Origin: Glaciecola punicea ACAM 611
Lineage (GTDB): Bacteria; Pseudomonadota; Gammaproteobacteria; Enterobacterales; Alteromonadaceae
Direction: 5' to 3'
Length of the DNA: 64,000 bases
Assembly (NCBI RefSeq): GCF_000252165.1
Contig: NZ_BAET01000002.1
Location: 1-64,000, forward strand
The position numbers and the translations under genes were made by a program. The stretch's first letter is position 1. Every line of letters begins with the position of its first letter. This document shows, piece by piece, positions 46,233 through 57,758 of the stretch. Under the pieces are notes generated by a model, which worked only from the letters and a program-made list of their open reading frames with translations, was not told the DNA's origin and did no database searches.

Positions 46233-47678
46233 TTAAGCGGTCCCGCCTACCGTCATTTGATCTACTTTAAGGGTAGGTTGGCCCACACCAACAGGCACAG
46301 ATTGACCATCCTTACCACATACGCCAACGCCCGCATCTAAGGCTAAGTCGTTCCCTATCATAGAAATCTTTTGCATCGACTCGGGGCCGTTACCAATCAG
46401 CGTTGCTCCCTTAATAGCGTGAGTAATTTTACCCTTTTCAATAAGGTAGGCTTCTGAGGTTGAAAACACGAATTTGCCCGAGGTAATATCTACTTGTCCA
46501 CCACCAAAATTAGGCGCGTAAATACCTTTATCCACTGACCCAATAATGTCCTGTGGTGAATGTTCACCGCCCAGCATGTAGGTATTGGTCATACGCGGCA
46601 TAGGCAGGTGCGCATATGATTCTCGACGCCCATTCCCCGTGGGCTTTACACCCATTAGGCCAGCATTGTGCTTGTCTTGCATATAACCAGTCAGTATGCC
46701 GTCTTCAATGAGTACGTTACGCTGAGTAGGCGTACCTTCATCGTCTATTGACAGTGAACCACGGCGGTCGTCCATAGTACCATCATCAATTACGGTTACG
46801 CCACGTGATGCTACTTGCTTGCCCATACGGCCACTGAAAGTAGATGCGCCTTTTCGATTAAAATCACCCTCTAGTCCATGCCCTACCGCTTCATGCAGCA
46901 GCACGCCAGGCCAACCACTGCCTAGTACGACCGGCATCGCGCCAGCAGGTGCTGCAATAGCGTTAAGGTTAACGCGCGCCATGTGTATCGCTTGATCAGC
47001 GATTTGCTCATACCGCAGTTGCCCCGATTCAATGGTTTGTTCAAAAAAATCATAGGTTCTGCGTCCGCCAGCACCAGAGCTTCCACGCTCTCGTTTTCCA
47101 TCTTTTTCTAGCAACACTGAGCAATTTAAGCGAATAAGGGGACGAATGTCGGTAGCGAATGTGCCATCAGTAGCGGCGATTAATATCTCTTCGTACACGC
47201 CGGTTAAACTAACGCTAACTTGACTAGCCTCTGGTGCTTTAAGGCGAGTGTAACTGTCCACCCTTTTAAGTATGTCAACTTTGTCGGCGTCGGTCATTTT
47301 CAGCAGCGGATTACTGCTAGTATAAAGCGCCTTATTACTTGAGCTTGTGAACCCCGTTACCGATACTTTGCGACCACTTTTGGCAATGCTACGTGAGGCT
47401 TTACAGGCTTCTTGCAGCGCTTTTAGGCTAATTTCATCTGAATATGCGAAACCCGTTTGTTCGCCAGTAATAGCGCGTACACCAACGCCTCGTTCAATAT
47501 TATAGCTGCCGTCTTTTATAATTCCATCTTCTAACACCCAGCTTTCATGCTGAGATAACTGAAAATATAGATCGGCAAAGTCAATTTTGTAATCTAGAAT
47601 AAGGTCTAACAACTGCGTGAGGTTTTGTTGGTCAAGCCCAGATTGGCTTAATAAATTATCGACAACATTAGGATTCAA
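46233..47678 (-). CDS. tldD: metalloprotease TldD
   Basis: 481 residues. With TldE/PmbA it forms a heterodimeric zinc peptidase that matures microcin B17 and degrades unfolded peptides; the active site HExxxH is '[16 protein letters not shown]'. Conserved '[19 protein letters not shown]' and the C-terminal '[32 protein letters not shown]' are present. It is the last gene of the conserved block running from mreB. No pmbA is nearby. Confidence 0.95.
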   Translation of the reverse strand: MNPNVVDNLLSQSGLDQQNLTQLLDLILDYKIDFADLYFQLSQHESWVLEDGIIKDGSYNIERGVGVRAITGEQTGFAYSDEISLKALQEACKASRSIAKSGRKVSVTGFTSSSNKALYTSSNPLLKMTDADKVDILKRVDSYTRLKAPEASQVSVSLTGVYEEILIAATDGTFATDIRPLIRLNCSVLLEKDGKRERGSSGAGGRRTYDFFEQTIESGQLRYEQIADQAIHMARVNLNAIAAPAGAMPVVLGSGWPGVLLHEAVGHGLEGDFNRKGASTFSGRMGKQVASRGVTVIDDGTMDDRRGSLSIDDEGTPTQRNVLIEDGILTGYMQDKHNAGLMGVKPTGNGRRESYAHLPMPRMTNTYMLGGEHSPQDIIGSVDKGIYAPNFGGGQVDITSGKFVFSTSEAYLIEKGKITHAIKGATLIGNGPESMQKISMIGNDLALDAGVGVCGKDGQSVPVGVGQPTLKVDQMTVGGTA

Positions 47679-47860
47679 TAGCGTATCTCTCTTTATGATG
47701 GAGCCCCATAGGGTTTTGCGAGCGCTTCATTGCATGTTTCATTACGTTCTTATAGCGATAATGCAGATGCTACTACAAAACACGCCATTTCGATACCGCA
47801 GTGCTTTAATAGACATAGCAAGTGGGTGTAAAAGTATTGAGTAGTCAACACCCCCCTTGT

Positions 47861-50800
47861 TCAGCCGCCTTGCTCTTGTAAGTCGGTCAGACCTTCGTTG
47901 GTAGGCGGTGCAAAAGGAGGCAAGTTGCCACTAGGAATAGCCTCTATTTTGGCCGGTAATTCAACCTCAGTGCTTTGTCTGCCCGTTTCAACCAATATCG
48001 GTTGAGAAATTGTGCCCGTTATTGAATAATTAATATTAGAAATAACTTTGGCAGATGTCAGCACTTGGTCAAGTGCTAACGCGGCTAGCGCTGTAGGTGG
48101 ACTAACCGTAAAAAAATAAACCAGCACCGGCAGATTCCCCGTTACATTAGGCGCGAAACTAACATTGTAGTTGAGTACTTGGGTGGTTAAATTAGTGTTG
48201 CCATATATTTCAATTTCGCCTGCTGCGCCGTCTATGAAGGTGTCACGCGTGTCTGCTATGCCTTGGGCAATTTGAATGGAGCCTTTCATGTTGTCGTAAA
48301 AAAAACCTCTGGCAAAGACATCTCGAAAATCTAAGGACAGTTTCCTGACTAAGGAGTTTAAGCTCAACAAGGTAAAAATGCGCGAGCCTTGATCACTCAA
48401 CTCGGTCAGTGAGCCATCGCTCAAGGACCAGTCAAGTTGACCATCAAGATTGGCAAAGGCAATATCCATCGGTGAATCTTTCCACGTCAATGCAAATGAC
48501 ATATTCGCAGAGGAGTCTTTAATACCGGCATCAAATCCAAGCTTACTTACAAATGCGCCGAAGTCCTTACTCGTGACATCGCCTGCGATAAAGGTGTAAT
48601 GATCTTGATTGCGTTTGTACCACTGACCCGACGTGTTTACAGAGCCAAATTCATTGTTAAACTTAAGTGAGCTTATTTTCAACCCTTTGCTGTTAGGGGC
48701 CGCTGAAAAAGCTATTTCGCCAAAATTTATGCCCTTGATATCGCAGGCTTTGCAAGTAAAATTTATACGGGGCAAAGACTGTGGCTCAAGCTTGAACTGA
48801 TCAATCACTGTGTCTTGTTCATCCAAACCTTCTACTTCAATTTCTTCATTTTTTATGCTCGCTTTTGCAATGCGAACATATTCGGCATCAACCACAAGAC
48901 CTTTGTCATCACGATCATCGAATAAGCTAACGTTAGCCTTAAGCTCGTTGGCATCCACATCGAAAGACCATTGGTCTGTAAGGCGTCTTATATTTATATT
49001 CGCGTTGCTTAGTATCTCTCCTGCAACAATTAATTTGGCTGTATTAATGAAAATACGCTCAGGGACCCCTAGTAAATTTATTTTTTGAGGGTCAACACCA
49101 CTCGTTAATGTGTTTATGAAGGGATACCAATCCTGCGCAATTATGCGATCTAGATTGGCAGTAATACTAAAGCCAAGGCCACGATTACCTTCGGGTACTG
49201 ATCCTAAGGATAAATGTGCACGGTTAAACTGCTTTTCTTGATGTGCAAGTGCCCCGTCAAAATAAGCAATATCGCCCAGGCTAAGGGTAATGCTCGACGC
49301 TATACGATCTCCACTTGCGTTAAGTATTAAGGGTAAATTCCGTTGCGCTGTTTTAGCAAAGGGCTTAGGTAACTTTGCTTCAATGCCAACTAAGCTGCTG
49401 GTAAGCTTAGCGTCATAAGTGAAATTCTTTGCCATAAGATCAAGACCAAGATTGAATTGCCAATCGCTACGCCCATCGAATAAGGCGGCAAGCTCTGCAT
49501 TTATGTTTTGAGCCAGCAGCGACGCCTGCCAGTTACCAGTCATATCAGCGCTGAGAGAATATTTGTCTTTTGATTGTTTTCCGCTAATATCAATGCTAAC
49601 AGCTTGATCAAACAATGTTGCCTTCATGGCGTCAATACGGATGGTTTCGTTATCAAAACTTAACAGGCCTTTGGTATTATTAAAAGCAAGATTGATGGCG
49701 GGAATAGAAACCTTATTGTTGTCTAAATACACCTCTCCCTTCACGCGGGTTTTAGTCCCATCGTTTAAGGGGATATACAAGGCTAACTGTGTGCTTAGGT
49801 CGCCATCAACTAACACATCTTTGTGTAGCAGTTGACCTAAGCTCGCGGCAAGGGAGCTTTGCAACATAAGACTGGTAATATCGGCGCTGCTGGCCGCTCC
49901 GTCAGCAATAATCGTGAGCAGCGCATTGGCATCTAGCGCATCAATATTGGCCTGCAAGTTCGTTAAGGCGACTTTGTCTAATAATCCCCTTTGACCTTTC
50001 ATGTTTAGGCTTTTATTTTCAAACAGTAAATCAATGTCTAGCTTAGTCAGTGCAGGCCAACCCTTGGAAAAAGAAAAGTCGGCTTGCTCTATTGCCACCG
50101 AACTTTGAAATACGCCGGAATTATCAGTAAATGGAAAGTTGGATAAGGCTCCATGCCAAATTATGTCGGCATCGTTTGCCTTACCCTTGCCCACAAAGGC
50201 ATTTTGCAAAAAACGGCGCGTTCCATCGCCCATTAAGTGCTTAGGCAGCAAACCTGGTATTTTAGCAAGCGCAAAAGGCTCTACGTCAATCGCCAGCGAT
50301 AAAAATTTATTGGCAGATGCGTACTGCGTGTTAACCAGCAGTGCTAATCCATCAACTAGCGCTGTACCGTCTTTTATGGCTAAGCTTATAGCGCCTTGGT
50401 CTTTGACTAGATTGATAAGCAAAGGTAGCTTAAGTGCTTTTACGGGCACCGACCGCGAAAAATAATACTGTGAAGCAAGCAAGGAATCCTGGCTACTAAG
50501 CGCTACTTTTCCGCTTTTACCTTGCCAAAAAATAGAGGCCTGTAAATTGTTAAAGCCCGGTAGCTTATTATACTCTTGCCAGTGCATATCTTGAATCTCG
50601 GCTTGTAAACTCAAGCCACTTTGATCAACTAAAGCACTCAGCTCAAACAGAGTAGCGTCGGCATCGGCCTTTACAAGTGTCTCGCCTAAAGCGCTAGAAA
50701 ACAGACTCGTCAGCGGCAGTAAAGGTTTCAAAGACAGCGCTTGTTCTAAGCGAAAAACCGCGCCTTGCTGCGGTGAAAAGTGGCCATGTATGTCGCTTTT

Positions 50801-51766
50801 AAAATCATTGCCTTGAGTTTGAATATGCAAGTCAGCGATGGAAAAATCCCATTTTTCTTCATCTTTTATTCCAGCAAAACGCGCGTTAATGCTGTTGCTT
50901 AAAGTCGATTCTTTAGTGACCCATTCAAAGGTGGTGGGTAATATCTGTCCGTCAATTCTTTGTAATTCGCCATTTTTGATGTTAGCCCACACTTCCAAAT
51001 TGCCTTTACTCGAGACCAGCTTACCTTCTAAGCCCGTAAATTCGTTTATCCATGAAGATAAGTTTATATCTTGAGCCTTGGCAAATAGTGTGCCGCTGTA
51101 GCTATCTACATTGCCATATAAATCGAGTATGAAACGTGCACTGTTGCTAGAAAAATCCTGCAAAGTAAATTCGCCCACGCCTTGATGCCGATTGTCTTGG
51201 TTAAGCCAAGACAATTTTGTAATATCAATGACTTGATTATTTTCTTGGCTTATGAGGCTTAAGCGGCTATTTGATACTTCAAAGCTACTTAACTGCTCAA
51301 GAAAAATGTTCTCAAGTGCCGCTATAATAGGAAAGTCTGAATTAGCCGTCTTCATGCGAGTGAGATCAATATCTAAGGCTAGTTCGTTGAGTGAAACCTT
51401 ATTGCTTTGCACTTTACCAGACACAATAGACGCCCAAAAATCGACTTTTAAAAACACTTCTTCGATATTCAGGACCAAAGGGGATTGGTCACCATTTTTA
51501 ATGCTGACATTGCGCAAAACGATGGCTGGACCGTCGTTTTGCCAACTAGCAAATAACTCGCCTATGGCTAGCTCTATTGAATATTCACGGCTAATGTAGT
51601 TTTCAAGGTATTCTTTATTATCGTTTAAAAAAGGCAGCGAATAGCGCAGCAAGCTCATAATTAAGGCAAGTAGCACCAGAGCAATGGCAAATAAGGTCCA
51701 TAGCTTTTTTAGCATGAAGGTCGCGCCAGCGCCTAGTTTACTGCCCCAACTGGCTTTTGTTATCAT
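47861..51766 (-). CDS. yhdP: AsmA-like envelope protein YhdP
   Basis: 1301 residues (E. coli YhdP is 1266). One N-terminal transmembrane helix (about 18-45) leads into a very long periplasmic beta-rich repeat region and a C-terminal DUF3971/AsmA_2-type domain. YhdP, TamB and YdbH are bridge-like proteins that move phospholipids to the outer membrane. The C-terminal half contains a Cys-Lys-Ala-Cys pair (about residue 990). Its start overlaps the rng stop by one base. Confidence 0.93.
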   Translation of the reverse strand: MITKASWGSKLGAGATFMLKKLWTLFAIALVLLALIMSLLRYSLPFLNDNKEYLENYISREYSIELAIGELFASWQNDGPAIVLRNVSIKNGDQSPLVLNIEEVFLKVDFWASIVSGKVQSNKVSLNELALDIDLTRMKTANSDFPIIAALENIFLEQLSSFEVSNSRLSLISQENNQVIDITKLSWLNQDNRHQGVGEFTLQDFSSNSARFILDLYGNVDSYSGTLFAKAQDINLSSWINEFTGLEGKLVSSKGNLEVWANIKNGELQRIDGQILPTTFEWVTKESTLSNSINARFAGIKDEEKWDFSIADLHIQTQGNDFKSDIHGHFSPQQGAVFRLEQALSLKPLLPLTSLFSSALGETLVKADADATLFELSALVDQSGLSLQAEIQDMHWQEYNKLPGFNNLQASIFWQGKSGKVALSSQDSLLASQYYFSRSVPVKALKLPLLINLVKDQGAISLAIKDGTALVDGLALLVNTQYASANKFLSLAIDVEPFALAKIPGLLPKHLMGDGTRRFLQNAFVGKGKANDADIIWHGALSNFPFTDNSGVFQSSVAIEQADFSFSKGWPALTKLDIDLLFENKSLNMKGQRGLLDKVALTNLQANIDALDANALLTIIADGAASSADITSLMLQSSLAASLGQLLHKDVLVDGDLSTQLALYIPLNDGTKTRVKGEVYLDNNKVSIPAINLAFNNTKGLLSFDNETIRIDAMKATLFDQAVSIDISGKQSKDKYSLSADMTGNWQASLLAQNINAELAALFDGRSDWQFNLGLDLMAKNFTYDAKLTSSLVGIEAKLPKPFAKTAQRNLPLILNASGDRIASSITLSLGDIAYFDGALAHQEKQFNRAHLSLGSVPEGNRGLGFSITANLDRIIAQDWYPFINTLTSGVDPQKINLLGVPERIFINTAKLIVAGEILSNANINIRRLTDQWSFDVDANELKANVSLFDDRDDKGLVVDAEYVRIAKASIKNEEIEVEGLDEQDTVIDQFKLEPQSLPRINFTCKACDIKGINFGEIAFSAAPNSKGLKISSLKFNNEFGSVNTSGQWYKRNQDHYTFIAGDVTSKDFGAFVSKLGFDAGIKDSSANMSFALTWKDSPMDIAFANLDGQLDWSLSDGSLTELSDQGSRIFTLLSLNSLVRKLSLDFRDVFARGFFYDNMKGSIQIAQGIADTRDTFIDGAAGEIEIYGNTNLTTQVLNYNVSFAPNVTGNLPVLVYFFTVSPPTALAALALDQVLTSAKVISNINYSITGTISQPILVETGRQSTEVELPAKIEAIPSGNLPPFAPPTNEGLTDLQEQGG

Positions 51767-53232
51767 TACATCATTACAACGTCAAACTTGTCTTGATGGT
51801 AAAGCGGCTCGTTAAGTACCTTAATTTGTTTCCCAACAAATGCCTCCAGTTCGGCCAAAATATCTGACTCTTCTCCAAGCAAAGCTTCTGCCACAATTGC
51901 AGACGCATAAATCACAAATTTGTCAGCGCTGTAAGCCTTATTCACCCTGACTATTTCACGCGTAATTTCAAAACAAATAGTCTCTATGGTTTTTATACTG
52001 CCGCGCCCTTTGCAAGCGGGGCATTCACCGCATAGTAAATGTTCAAGAGACTCACGCGTGCGCTTGCGCGTCATTTCAATCAGTCCAAGCGCCGTGAAGC
52101 CGTAGATATTCGATTTAGCTCTGTCTTTTGCTATGCTAATTTCTAATGAATGTAAGACTCGCTTTTTGTGATCTGGTTCCATCATATCGATAAAATCGAT
52201 GAGGATCATGCCGCCTAAATTACGCAATCGAAGCTGACGCGCAATCACCGACGTCGCCTCTATATTGGTGTTGAAAATAGTTTCTTCTAAGTTACGATGC
52301 CCTACAAAAGCCCCTGTATTTATGTCGATGGTGGTCATTGCTTCGGTTTGGTCTATAATTAAGTAGCCGCCCGATTTTAAGTCTACCCGCCGGCCTAAGG
52401 CACGCTGAAGCTCGTTTTCAACATCGTACAAATCAAATATTGGCAGGTCACCTTGATAGTATTCAAGCTTGTCGAACACCTCTGGCACATATTCTTTGGT
52501 AAATGTTCTAAGCTCAGTGTAAGTCAGTTTTGAGTCTACCCTTACCCGATCAATTTTTGACCCGACGAAGTCACGCAGTACACGCCGCGCTACGGGCAAA
52601 TCCTCATATAGCATATGAATTTTAGTGCCGGGCTTGCGCGACTGAATTTTTTCCCATAAGGCGCGTAAAAAGCTTGCATCTTGAATTAGCTCTTGTGCCT
52701 CTGCGCCCTCTGCTGCGGTGCGCAATATAAAACCGCCGTTTTCGTCACACAAGCCTGACACTATAGCGCTTAATCGCTCTCTTTCTGCGCTGTCCTCGAT
52801 TTTTTGGGAAATGCCCACGTGCGTCACCGACGGCATGAACACTAAATATCGTGACGGTATGGTAATATCGGTGGTGAGTCTTGCGCCTTTTGTACCGATT
52901 GGGTCTTTCACCACTTGCACAACAATGATTTGTCCCTCGCGCACCAGCATACGAATATCTTTTCTATCAAATTGGGAAGCGTTCACCTCTTCGGCAAGTT
53001 CATCGTATACCGCAATGTCGGAGGCGTGTAAGAAAGCCGCTTTGTCTAAGCCTATATCGACAAAGGCTGCCTGCATGCCCGGCAACACTCTGATTACTTT
53101 GGCTTTATAGATGTTGCCAACTAAGCCTTTTTTCGTATGTCTTTCTATGTGAATTTCTTGCAGAATTGAATTTTCAATTAACGCAACGCGCGACTCGGAA
53201 GGGGTAACATTAATTAGTAGTTCTGCGCTCAT
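51766..53232 (-). CDS. rng: ribonuclease G
   Basis: 488 residues, typical. Endoribonuclease of the RNase E/G family that matures 16S rRNA 5' ends. S1 domain with 'ENSILQEIHIERHTKKGLVGNIYKAKV', catalytic Asp residues around 'TIDINTGAFVGHRN' and 'GGMILIDFIDM', and the zinc link 'LLCGECPACKGRG'. The order maf-rng-yhdP-tldD matches E. coli. Confidence 0.96.
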   Translation of the reverse strand: MSAELLINVTPSESRVALIENSILQEIHIERHTKKGLVGNIYKAKVIRVLPGMQAAFVDIGLDKAAFLHASDIAVYDELAEEVNASQFDRKDIRMLVREGQIIVVQVVKDPIGTKGARLTTDITIPSRYLVFMPSVTHVGISQKIEDSAERERLSAIVSGLCDENGGFILRTAAEGAEAQELIQDASFLRALWEKIQSRKPGTKIHMLYEDLPVARRVLRDFVGSKIDRVRVDSKLTYTELRTFTKEYVPEVFDKLEYYQGDLPIFDLYDVENELQRALGRRVDLKSGGYLIIDQTEAMTTIDINTGAFVGHRNLEETIFNTNIEATSVIARQLRLRNLGGMILIDFIDMMEPDHKKRVLHSLEISIAKDRAKSNIYGFTALGLIEMTRKRTRESLEHLLCGECPACKGRGSIKTIETICFEITREIVRVNKAYSADKFVIYASAIVAEALLGEESDILAELEAFVGKQIKVLNEPLYHQDKFDVVMM

Positions 53233-53237
53233 GAGAT

Positions 53238-53810
53238 TTACTCGCTGACTTGTGTTAAAAGTTCTTTGGTTTCATAAATAGGAATACCGATAACCGCGCT
53301 AATACTGCCGCTTATAGATTTCACATATTTGCCACCAATGCCTTGGATAGCATAGCCACCGGCTTTATCATGTGGCTCGCCTGTTTGCCAATAGCTAAGT
53401 GCGCTTTGACTAGATATTTCACCCATGTTCACATGGGTGATGAGCACCTTATTTAACGTACGCATGCTAACGGTATTAATGACAGCTACGCCAGTATAAA
53501 CTTGATGCTGGGTATTACTTAACAATGTCATCATGCGCCTAAAATCGGTAAGGTCGTAAGGCTTTCCTAAAATAGTATCGCCGACGCTAATCACCGTATC
53601 TGAGCCAATCACTAAAGACCTAGGATGACGCTTTGCCACGCTCTGGGCCTTGCTCAGCGCAAGGCGCAGAACTAGATCGTGCGGACTTTCATGGGGAGAC
53701 GGCGTTTCGTCTATGTCGGCGCTGTCAAAACTCAACTCAGGCGCAATATAAGCCACCAGCTCTCTACGCCTAGGAGATGCTGATGCTAACACAACCGGCA
53801 AACAATACAT
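53238..53810 (-). CDS. maf: Maf-family nucleotide pyrophosphatase (YhdE type)
   Basis: 190 residues. Hydrolyses non-canonical or pyrimidine nucleoside triphosphates; starts 'LPVVLASASPRRREL', with 'SFDSADIDE' and 'VIGSDTVI' lining the active site. Located between mreD and rng in the standard gammaproteobacterial order. Confidence 0.94.
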   Translation of the reverse strand: MYCLPVVLASASPRRRELVAYIAPELSFDSADIDETPSPHESPHDLVLRLALSKAQSVAKRHPRSLVIGSDTVISVGDTILGKPYDLTDFRRMMTLLSNTQHQVYTGVAVINTVSMRTLNKVLITHVNMGEISSQSALSYWQTGEPHDKAGGYAIQGIGGKYVKSISGSISAVIGIPIYETKELLTQVSE

Positions 53811-54287
53811 TTAGGTAACCCGAAGGTTGCGTCGAAATTTTCGTAACAGCCAGAAAAGCCATGGCCAGAGGATCATAGACGCCAAACATGGCCACATAAA
53901 CACCCAGCTAAATTCAATACCGGTGATTAAATACACCAACCAGTACACAATCAGGTGATATAACGCCGACAGTACAAGCACCATTACTGCTTGCTGAGGC
54001 ATAGAGTAATTACGTAAACGCTGATAATTAGCCGACATTAGATAAACCGGAACCGCTAAAGCAAAGCTGTGAACGCCTAAAGCCGTGCCATATAAAATAT
54101 CAAGAATAAGCCCTGCAATACCGGCAACTCCTACATTTACCCTATTTGGCAGCGCCATTGCCCAATACAATAGAATAAGCAAAAGCCAGTCAGGACGGTA
54201 TAAATCCATTGGCGGCGGCATCGGAATAATCTGCAGGATAACACCCATTATAATGCTGATAAAAATAAAGGATTTATTGGCGCGCAT
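53811..54287 (-). CDS. mreD: rod-shape determining membrane protein MreD
   Basis: 158 residues with about five transmembrane helices. Part of the elongasome that guides lateral wall synthesis with MreB, MreC, RodA and PBP2. Directly adjoins mreC and maf. Confidence 0.92.
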   Translation of the reverse strand: MRANKSFIFISIIMGVILQIIPMPPPMDLYRPDWLLLILLYWAMALPNRVNVGVAGIAGLILDILYGTALGVHSFALAVPVYLMSANYQRLRNYSMPQQAVMVLVLSALYHLIVYWLVYLITGIEFSWVFMWPCLASMILWPWLFWLLRKFRRNLRVT

Positions 54288-55163
54288 TTAAGAGCCCTCT
54301 CGCGTTAATTCGTCGCTAGGACTTAATGCGTCTACCGGCGCTATGTCGGGAGGCCATAGTAGCAATAAATATTTAATACGGTCTAATTGAGCTGAAGGCT
54401 TTGCCGTAATACTGGCAAAAGGTAAACTCTCGTCTCGCACAATATTAATAATGGTGGCCACCGGGTAACCGGCAGGGAAAATGTTGCCTAAACCTGACGA
54501 TATTAATAAATCGCCCTCTTGGATATCACCGCTGTGGACAACGTGGTTGAGGCTTAGCTCGTTTAAGCTGCCACTGCCGCTGGCAATCATGCGAATATTA
54601 TTACGACTTATGCGCACCGGAATAGCGTGCGTTATATCAGATATGAGTAACACCCGCGAGTTGGTGGTACCAACTTCAACAATCTGCCCCACAACACCCG
54701 TGTCATCTAGCACCGGCTGGCCCTCGTAAACACCGTGAATAGCACCTTTGTTAATCACTATTTGATGGCTATACGGATTATTGTCTACCGCCATTAACTC
54801 CGCAATCATCCTATACATACCTTCGCGCACGGGGGCATCGAGTAACTCTCGCAAGTTATTATTCTCGTCTTCAAGCACAACAAAACGCTGAAGTTTTTCA
54901 TTCATGAGAGTAATCTGATTAGTCAGACGTGAGTTCTCTTCAAGCATTTTTTGACGAGAATTAAAGCGAGAGGCGCTCCAATCAAGGAGCCCTCCGGGTA
55001 AATCGGCAATGTACTGCAGCGGACTCACCAAAGAAGTAAGGTAGGTGCGCAGAGTTGACAAATTATCCACTTTGGTGTCGATCACCATAGCCCCAACGCT
55101 TAGCATGAGCACTATACATAAGCGTGTTAGTAAGGAAGGGCCGCGGGCGAATACTTCATTCAT
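54288..55163 (-). CDS. mreC: rod-shape determining protein MreC
   Basis: 291 residues: one N-terminal helix (about 13-31), a coiled coil (about 65-105) and a double beta-barrel periplasmic domain with 'VINKGAIHGVYEGQPVLDDTGVVGQIV'. It links MreB filaments to the PBP2 wall synthase. Confidence 0.94.
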   Translation of the reverse strand: MNEVFARGPSLLTRLCIVLMLSVGAMVIDTKVDNLSTLRTYLTSLVSPLQYIADLPGGLLDWSASRFNSRQKMLEENSRLTNQITLMNEKLQRFVVLEDENNNLRELLDAPVREGMYRMIAELMAVDNNPYSHQIVINKGAIHGVYEGQPVLDDTGVVGQIVEVGTTNSRVLLISDITHAIPVRISRNNIRMIASGSGSLNELSLNHVVHSGDIQEGDLLISSGLGNIFPAGYPVATIINIVRDESLPFASITAKPSAQLDRIKYLLLLWPPDIAPVDALSPSDELTREGS

Positions 55164-55174
55164 ATAGGCGTGGC

Positions 55175-56227
<1,053 letters not shown>

Positions 56228-56399
56228 TTATTATTATAATGTGAATAAACGGTACTATTGTAACCTAAGTCTTTTCATTTCCATAGCGTTGGGCTTAAGT
56301 AAATACCGAAGACAAAGGAATTTTGAAGGTATACGAGATGACTTCGCTAGCAAGCAGTAAAGACGCATTAATGTTGACAGAGCATAGCACTACACATTT

Positions 56400-56714
56400 T
56401 TACAAAATGATTTTGAGTATCGCATAAACCGACAAGGTTCTGCTCACGACATTAACGCTTGTTTCACAAAAACCGGTGCTGGAAAATCTGAAGTATTGTC
56501 GGTTTACGCCATTAAACGAAATAGTTTGCGTGGTGCGTGTGGCTGCATCCCTGCGCCCGTTTAGGCGTGTGACATTGCTAAAACTGAGCGCGCTTGAAGC
56601 CGTTGTATTAGAGCTTAGTGCGGCTAAATTCAAAGGGAAGCTTGTTGTGGTTGAATTACCAGTAATGAAATCGATAAAATTGGGGGTAAGGAAAATGTTG
56701 TTGGGAATACACAT
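56400..56714 (-). CDS. uncertain ORF, possible pilin-like/MshP remnant
   Basis: 104 residues on the same strand as mreB. The C-terminal part reads NGVNRQYFRFSSTGFCETS then VNVVSRTLSVYAIL, resembling the end of minor pilin-like proteins of the MshP/PilX kind ('YYRI.STG.C....VSRTL.V.A'). The N-terminal half is Ser/Thr/Asn-rich and not like a pilin leader. The opposite strand is also open (56476-56793) and would end just before the attC-like site. Neither reading is secure. It occupies the place of the MSHA pilus locus. Confidence 0.3.
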   Translation of the reverse strand: MCIPNNIFLTPNFIDFITGNSTTTSFPLNLAALSSNTTASSALSFSNVTRLNGRRDAATRTTQTISFNGVNRQYFRFSSTGFCETSVNVVSRTLSVYAILKIIL

Positions 56715-56801
56715 TACAAAACTTGTTCTTCCAATATGTTTGGTAATTGGTATGTTCGTGAAGATTTTATTACTTCCCCCTAATATTGATTAAACTATGA
56801 A

Positions 56802-56891
56802 ACCTAACAAAACAATAAACATCGTTCGCTTTGCTTTCTGTGAAAAAAACTCGCGCTCGCTCTTCTTTTCACGTTATTATAGGCGTTATAT
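56802..56891 (+). repeat. attC-like integron recombination site, copy 1
   Basis: A 90-bp stretch begins with ACCTAAC (fits RYYYAAC) and ends with GTTATAT (GTTRRRY with one mismatch). Inside, AATAA pairs with TTATT and GTGAAAA pairs with TTTTCAC around a central loop. These are the features of attC. It directly precedes the secreted-protein gene. Confidence 0.5.
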
Positions 56892-56964
56892 TTCAGAGTC
56901 ACTCCACCGATAAGCGGGGCACTCTTTAAAGTTTTGGAATTCAATTAAAAAGAGGACTACTAAT

Positions 56965-57537
56965 ATGCGCTCTGTTTGTTACTTTTATTTTGCCATTTTT
57001 TTATTATTCACGTGCGAACTTGCAAACGCAGAAGATGAATCTATACGTCATAATGAATTGCAAAAATCTGAAAGTCTGATTGATGCCTTTTATTCATTTG
57101 AAAAAGATCGACTAGAAGCCGAGTTAACATTTGCACAAGGTTCGATTCCCTATGTCCTATTTTATCAAGGGTGGGCAGAAGGCGGTAATTACAAAATTAT
57201 AAAACGTCAGCCATGTTTAGCAAAGAAGTTAGAGATTATAAGTTGCTCTATAAAAGTTCAAGATGATCTTATGCTTGCTTTAGGTATTGATTTCAATGTT
57301 ACAGATACCTTCAAAATTAAATTCTCTGGTTCGAAAATTATTTCAGTAGAAACAAGCTCTAATGACTTGGAGGTTTTTTGGCAGGCGAGAGAATGGGTTA
57401 AGATAAAAAACCCAGAATTAATTGAAGTCCCATGTATAGGAATTTGGAATGGTGGCCCAACGCCCGGGAAATGCGTACGTGCAATGGTTGAAGGTTATAC
57501 TCTTTTCGCCAAGAGTGATGATTTTCCAAAACAATAA
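56965..57537 (+). CDS. secreted protein of unknown function, likely integron cassette gene
   Basis: 190 residues with a signal peptide (RSVCYFYFAIFLLFTCELANA, cleavage near residue 22), so periplasmic or exported. The mature part is mixed alpha/beta with four or five cysteines ('RQPCLAKKLEIISCSIKV', 'EVPCIGIWNGGPTPGKCVRAM'). No family is recognised. It is monocistronic, flanked on both sides by attC-like sites, and its strand is opposite to mreB and ssb, as expected of a gene cassette. Start ATG 56965 follows AGAGG. Confidence 0.7.
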   Translation: MRSVCYFYFAIFLLFTCELANAEDESIRHNELQKSESLIDAFYSFEKDRLEAELTFAQGSIPYVLFYQGWAEGGNYKIIKRQPCLAKKLEIISCSIKVQDDLMLALGIDFNVTDTFKIKFSGSKIISVETSSNDLEVFWQAREWVKIKNPELIEVPCIGIWNGGPTPGKCVRAMVEGYTLFAKSDDFPKQ

Positions 57538-57560
57538 CGTGTAGCGGTGTTAAGTTATTA

Positions 57561-57650
57561 TCCATACAAGCCACTCAAGCAGGACTTTTGACAGTTGGTT
57601 AGTTTCCGCTTCGCTTCACATTTTAACCAACAATTAAAAGCCTCTTTTAA
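57561..57650 (+). repeat. attC-like integron recombination site, copy 2 (3' core lost)
   Basis: The segment contains ACTCAAGCAGGACTTTT and later AATTAAAAGCCTCTT, the L''/L' arms seen in marine attC sites, with perfect inner pairing GTTGGTTA / TAACCAAC. The final GGGCGTTA core is missing and the sequence runs into the ssb terminator. The 5' core is also degenerate. Confidence 0.6.
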
Positions 57651-57658
57651 TGTACAAA

Positions 57659-57721
57659 AAAACCCCTTTTTTTTATCAATCCTAGCTGTAGGCTAGTAAA
57701 AATAAAGAACAAAGGGGTTTT
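57659..57721 (-). terminator. composite terminator after ssb
   Basis: AAAACCCCTTT and AAAGGGGTTTT are exact reverse complements about 40 bp apart and enclose an inner hairpin CTAGC / GCTAG. With flanking T-runs this is a strong terminator on the ssb strand, 38 bp past its stop codon. Confidence 0.7.
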
Positions 57722-57758
57722 AAATAATCTTACCCTACTAATCTAAGTTTCTTTCAAA

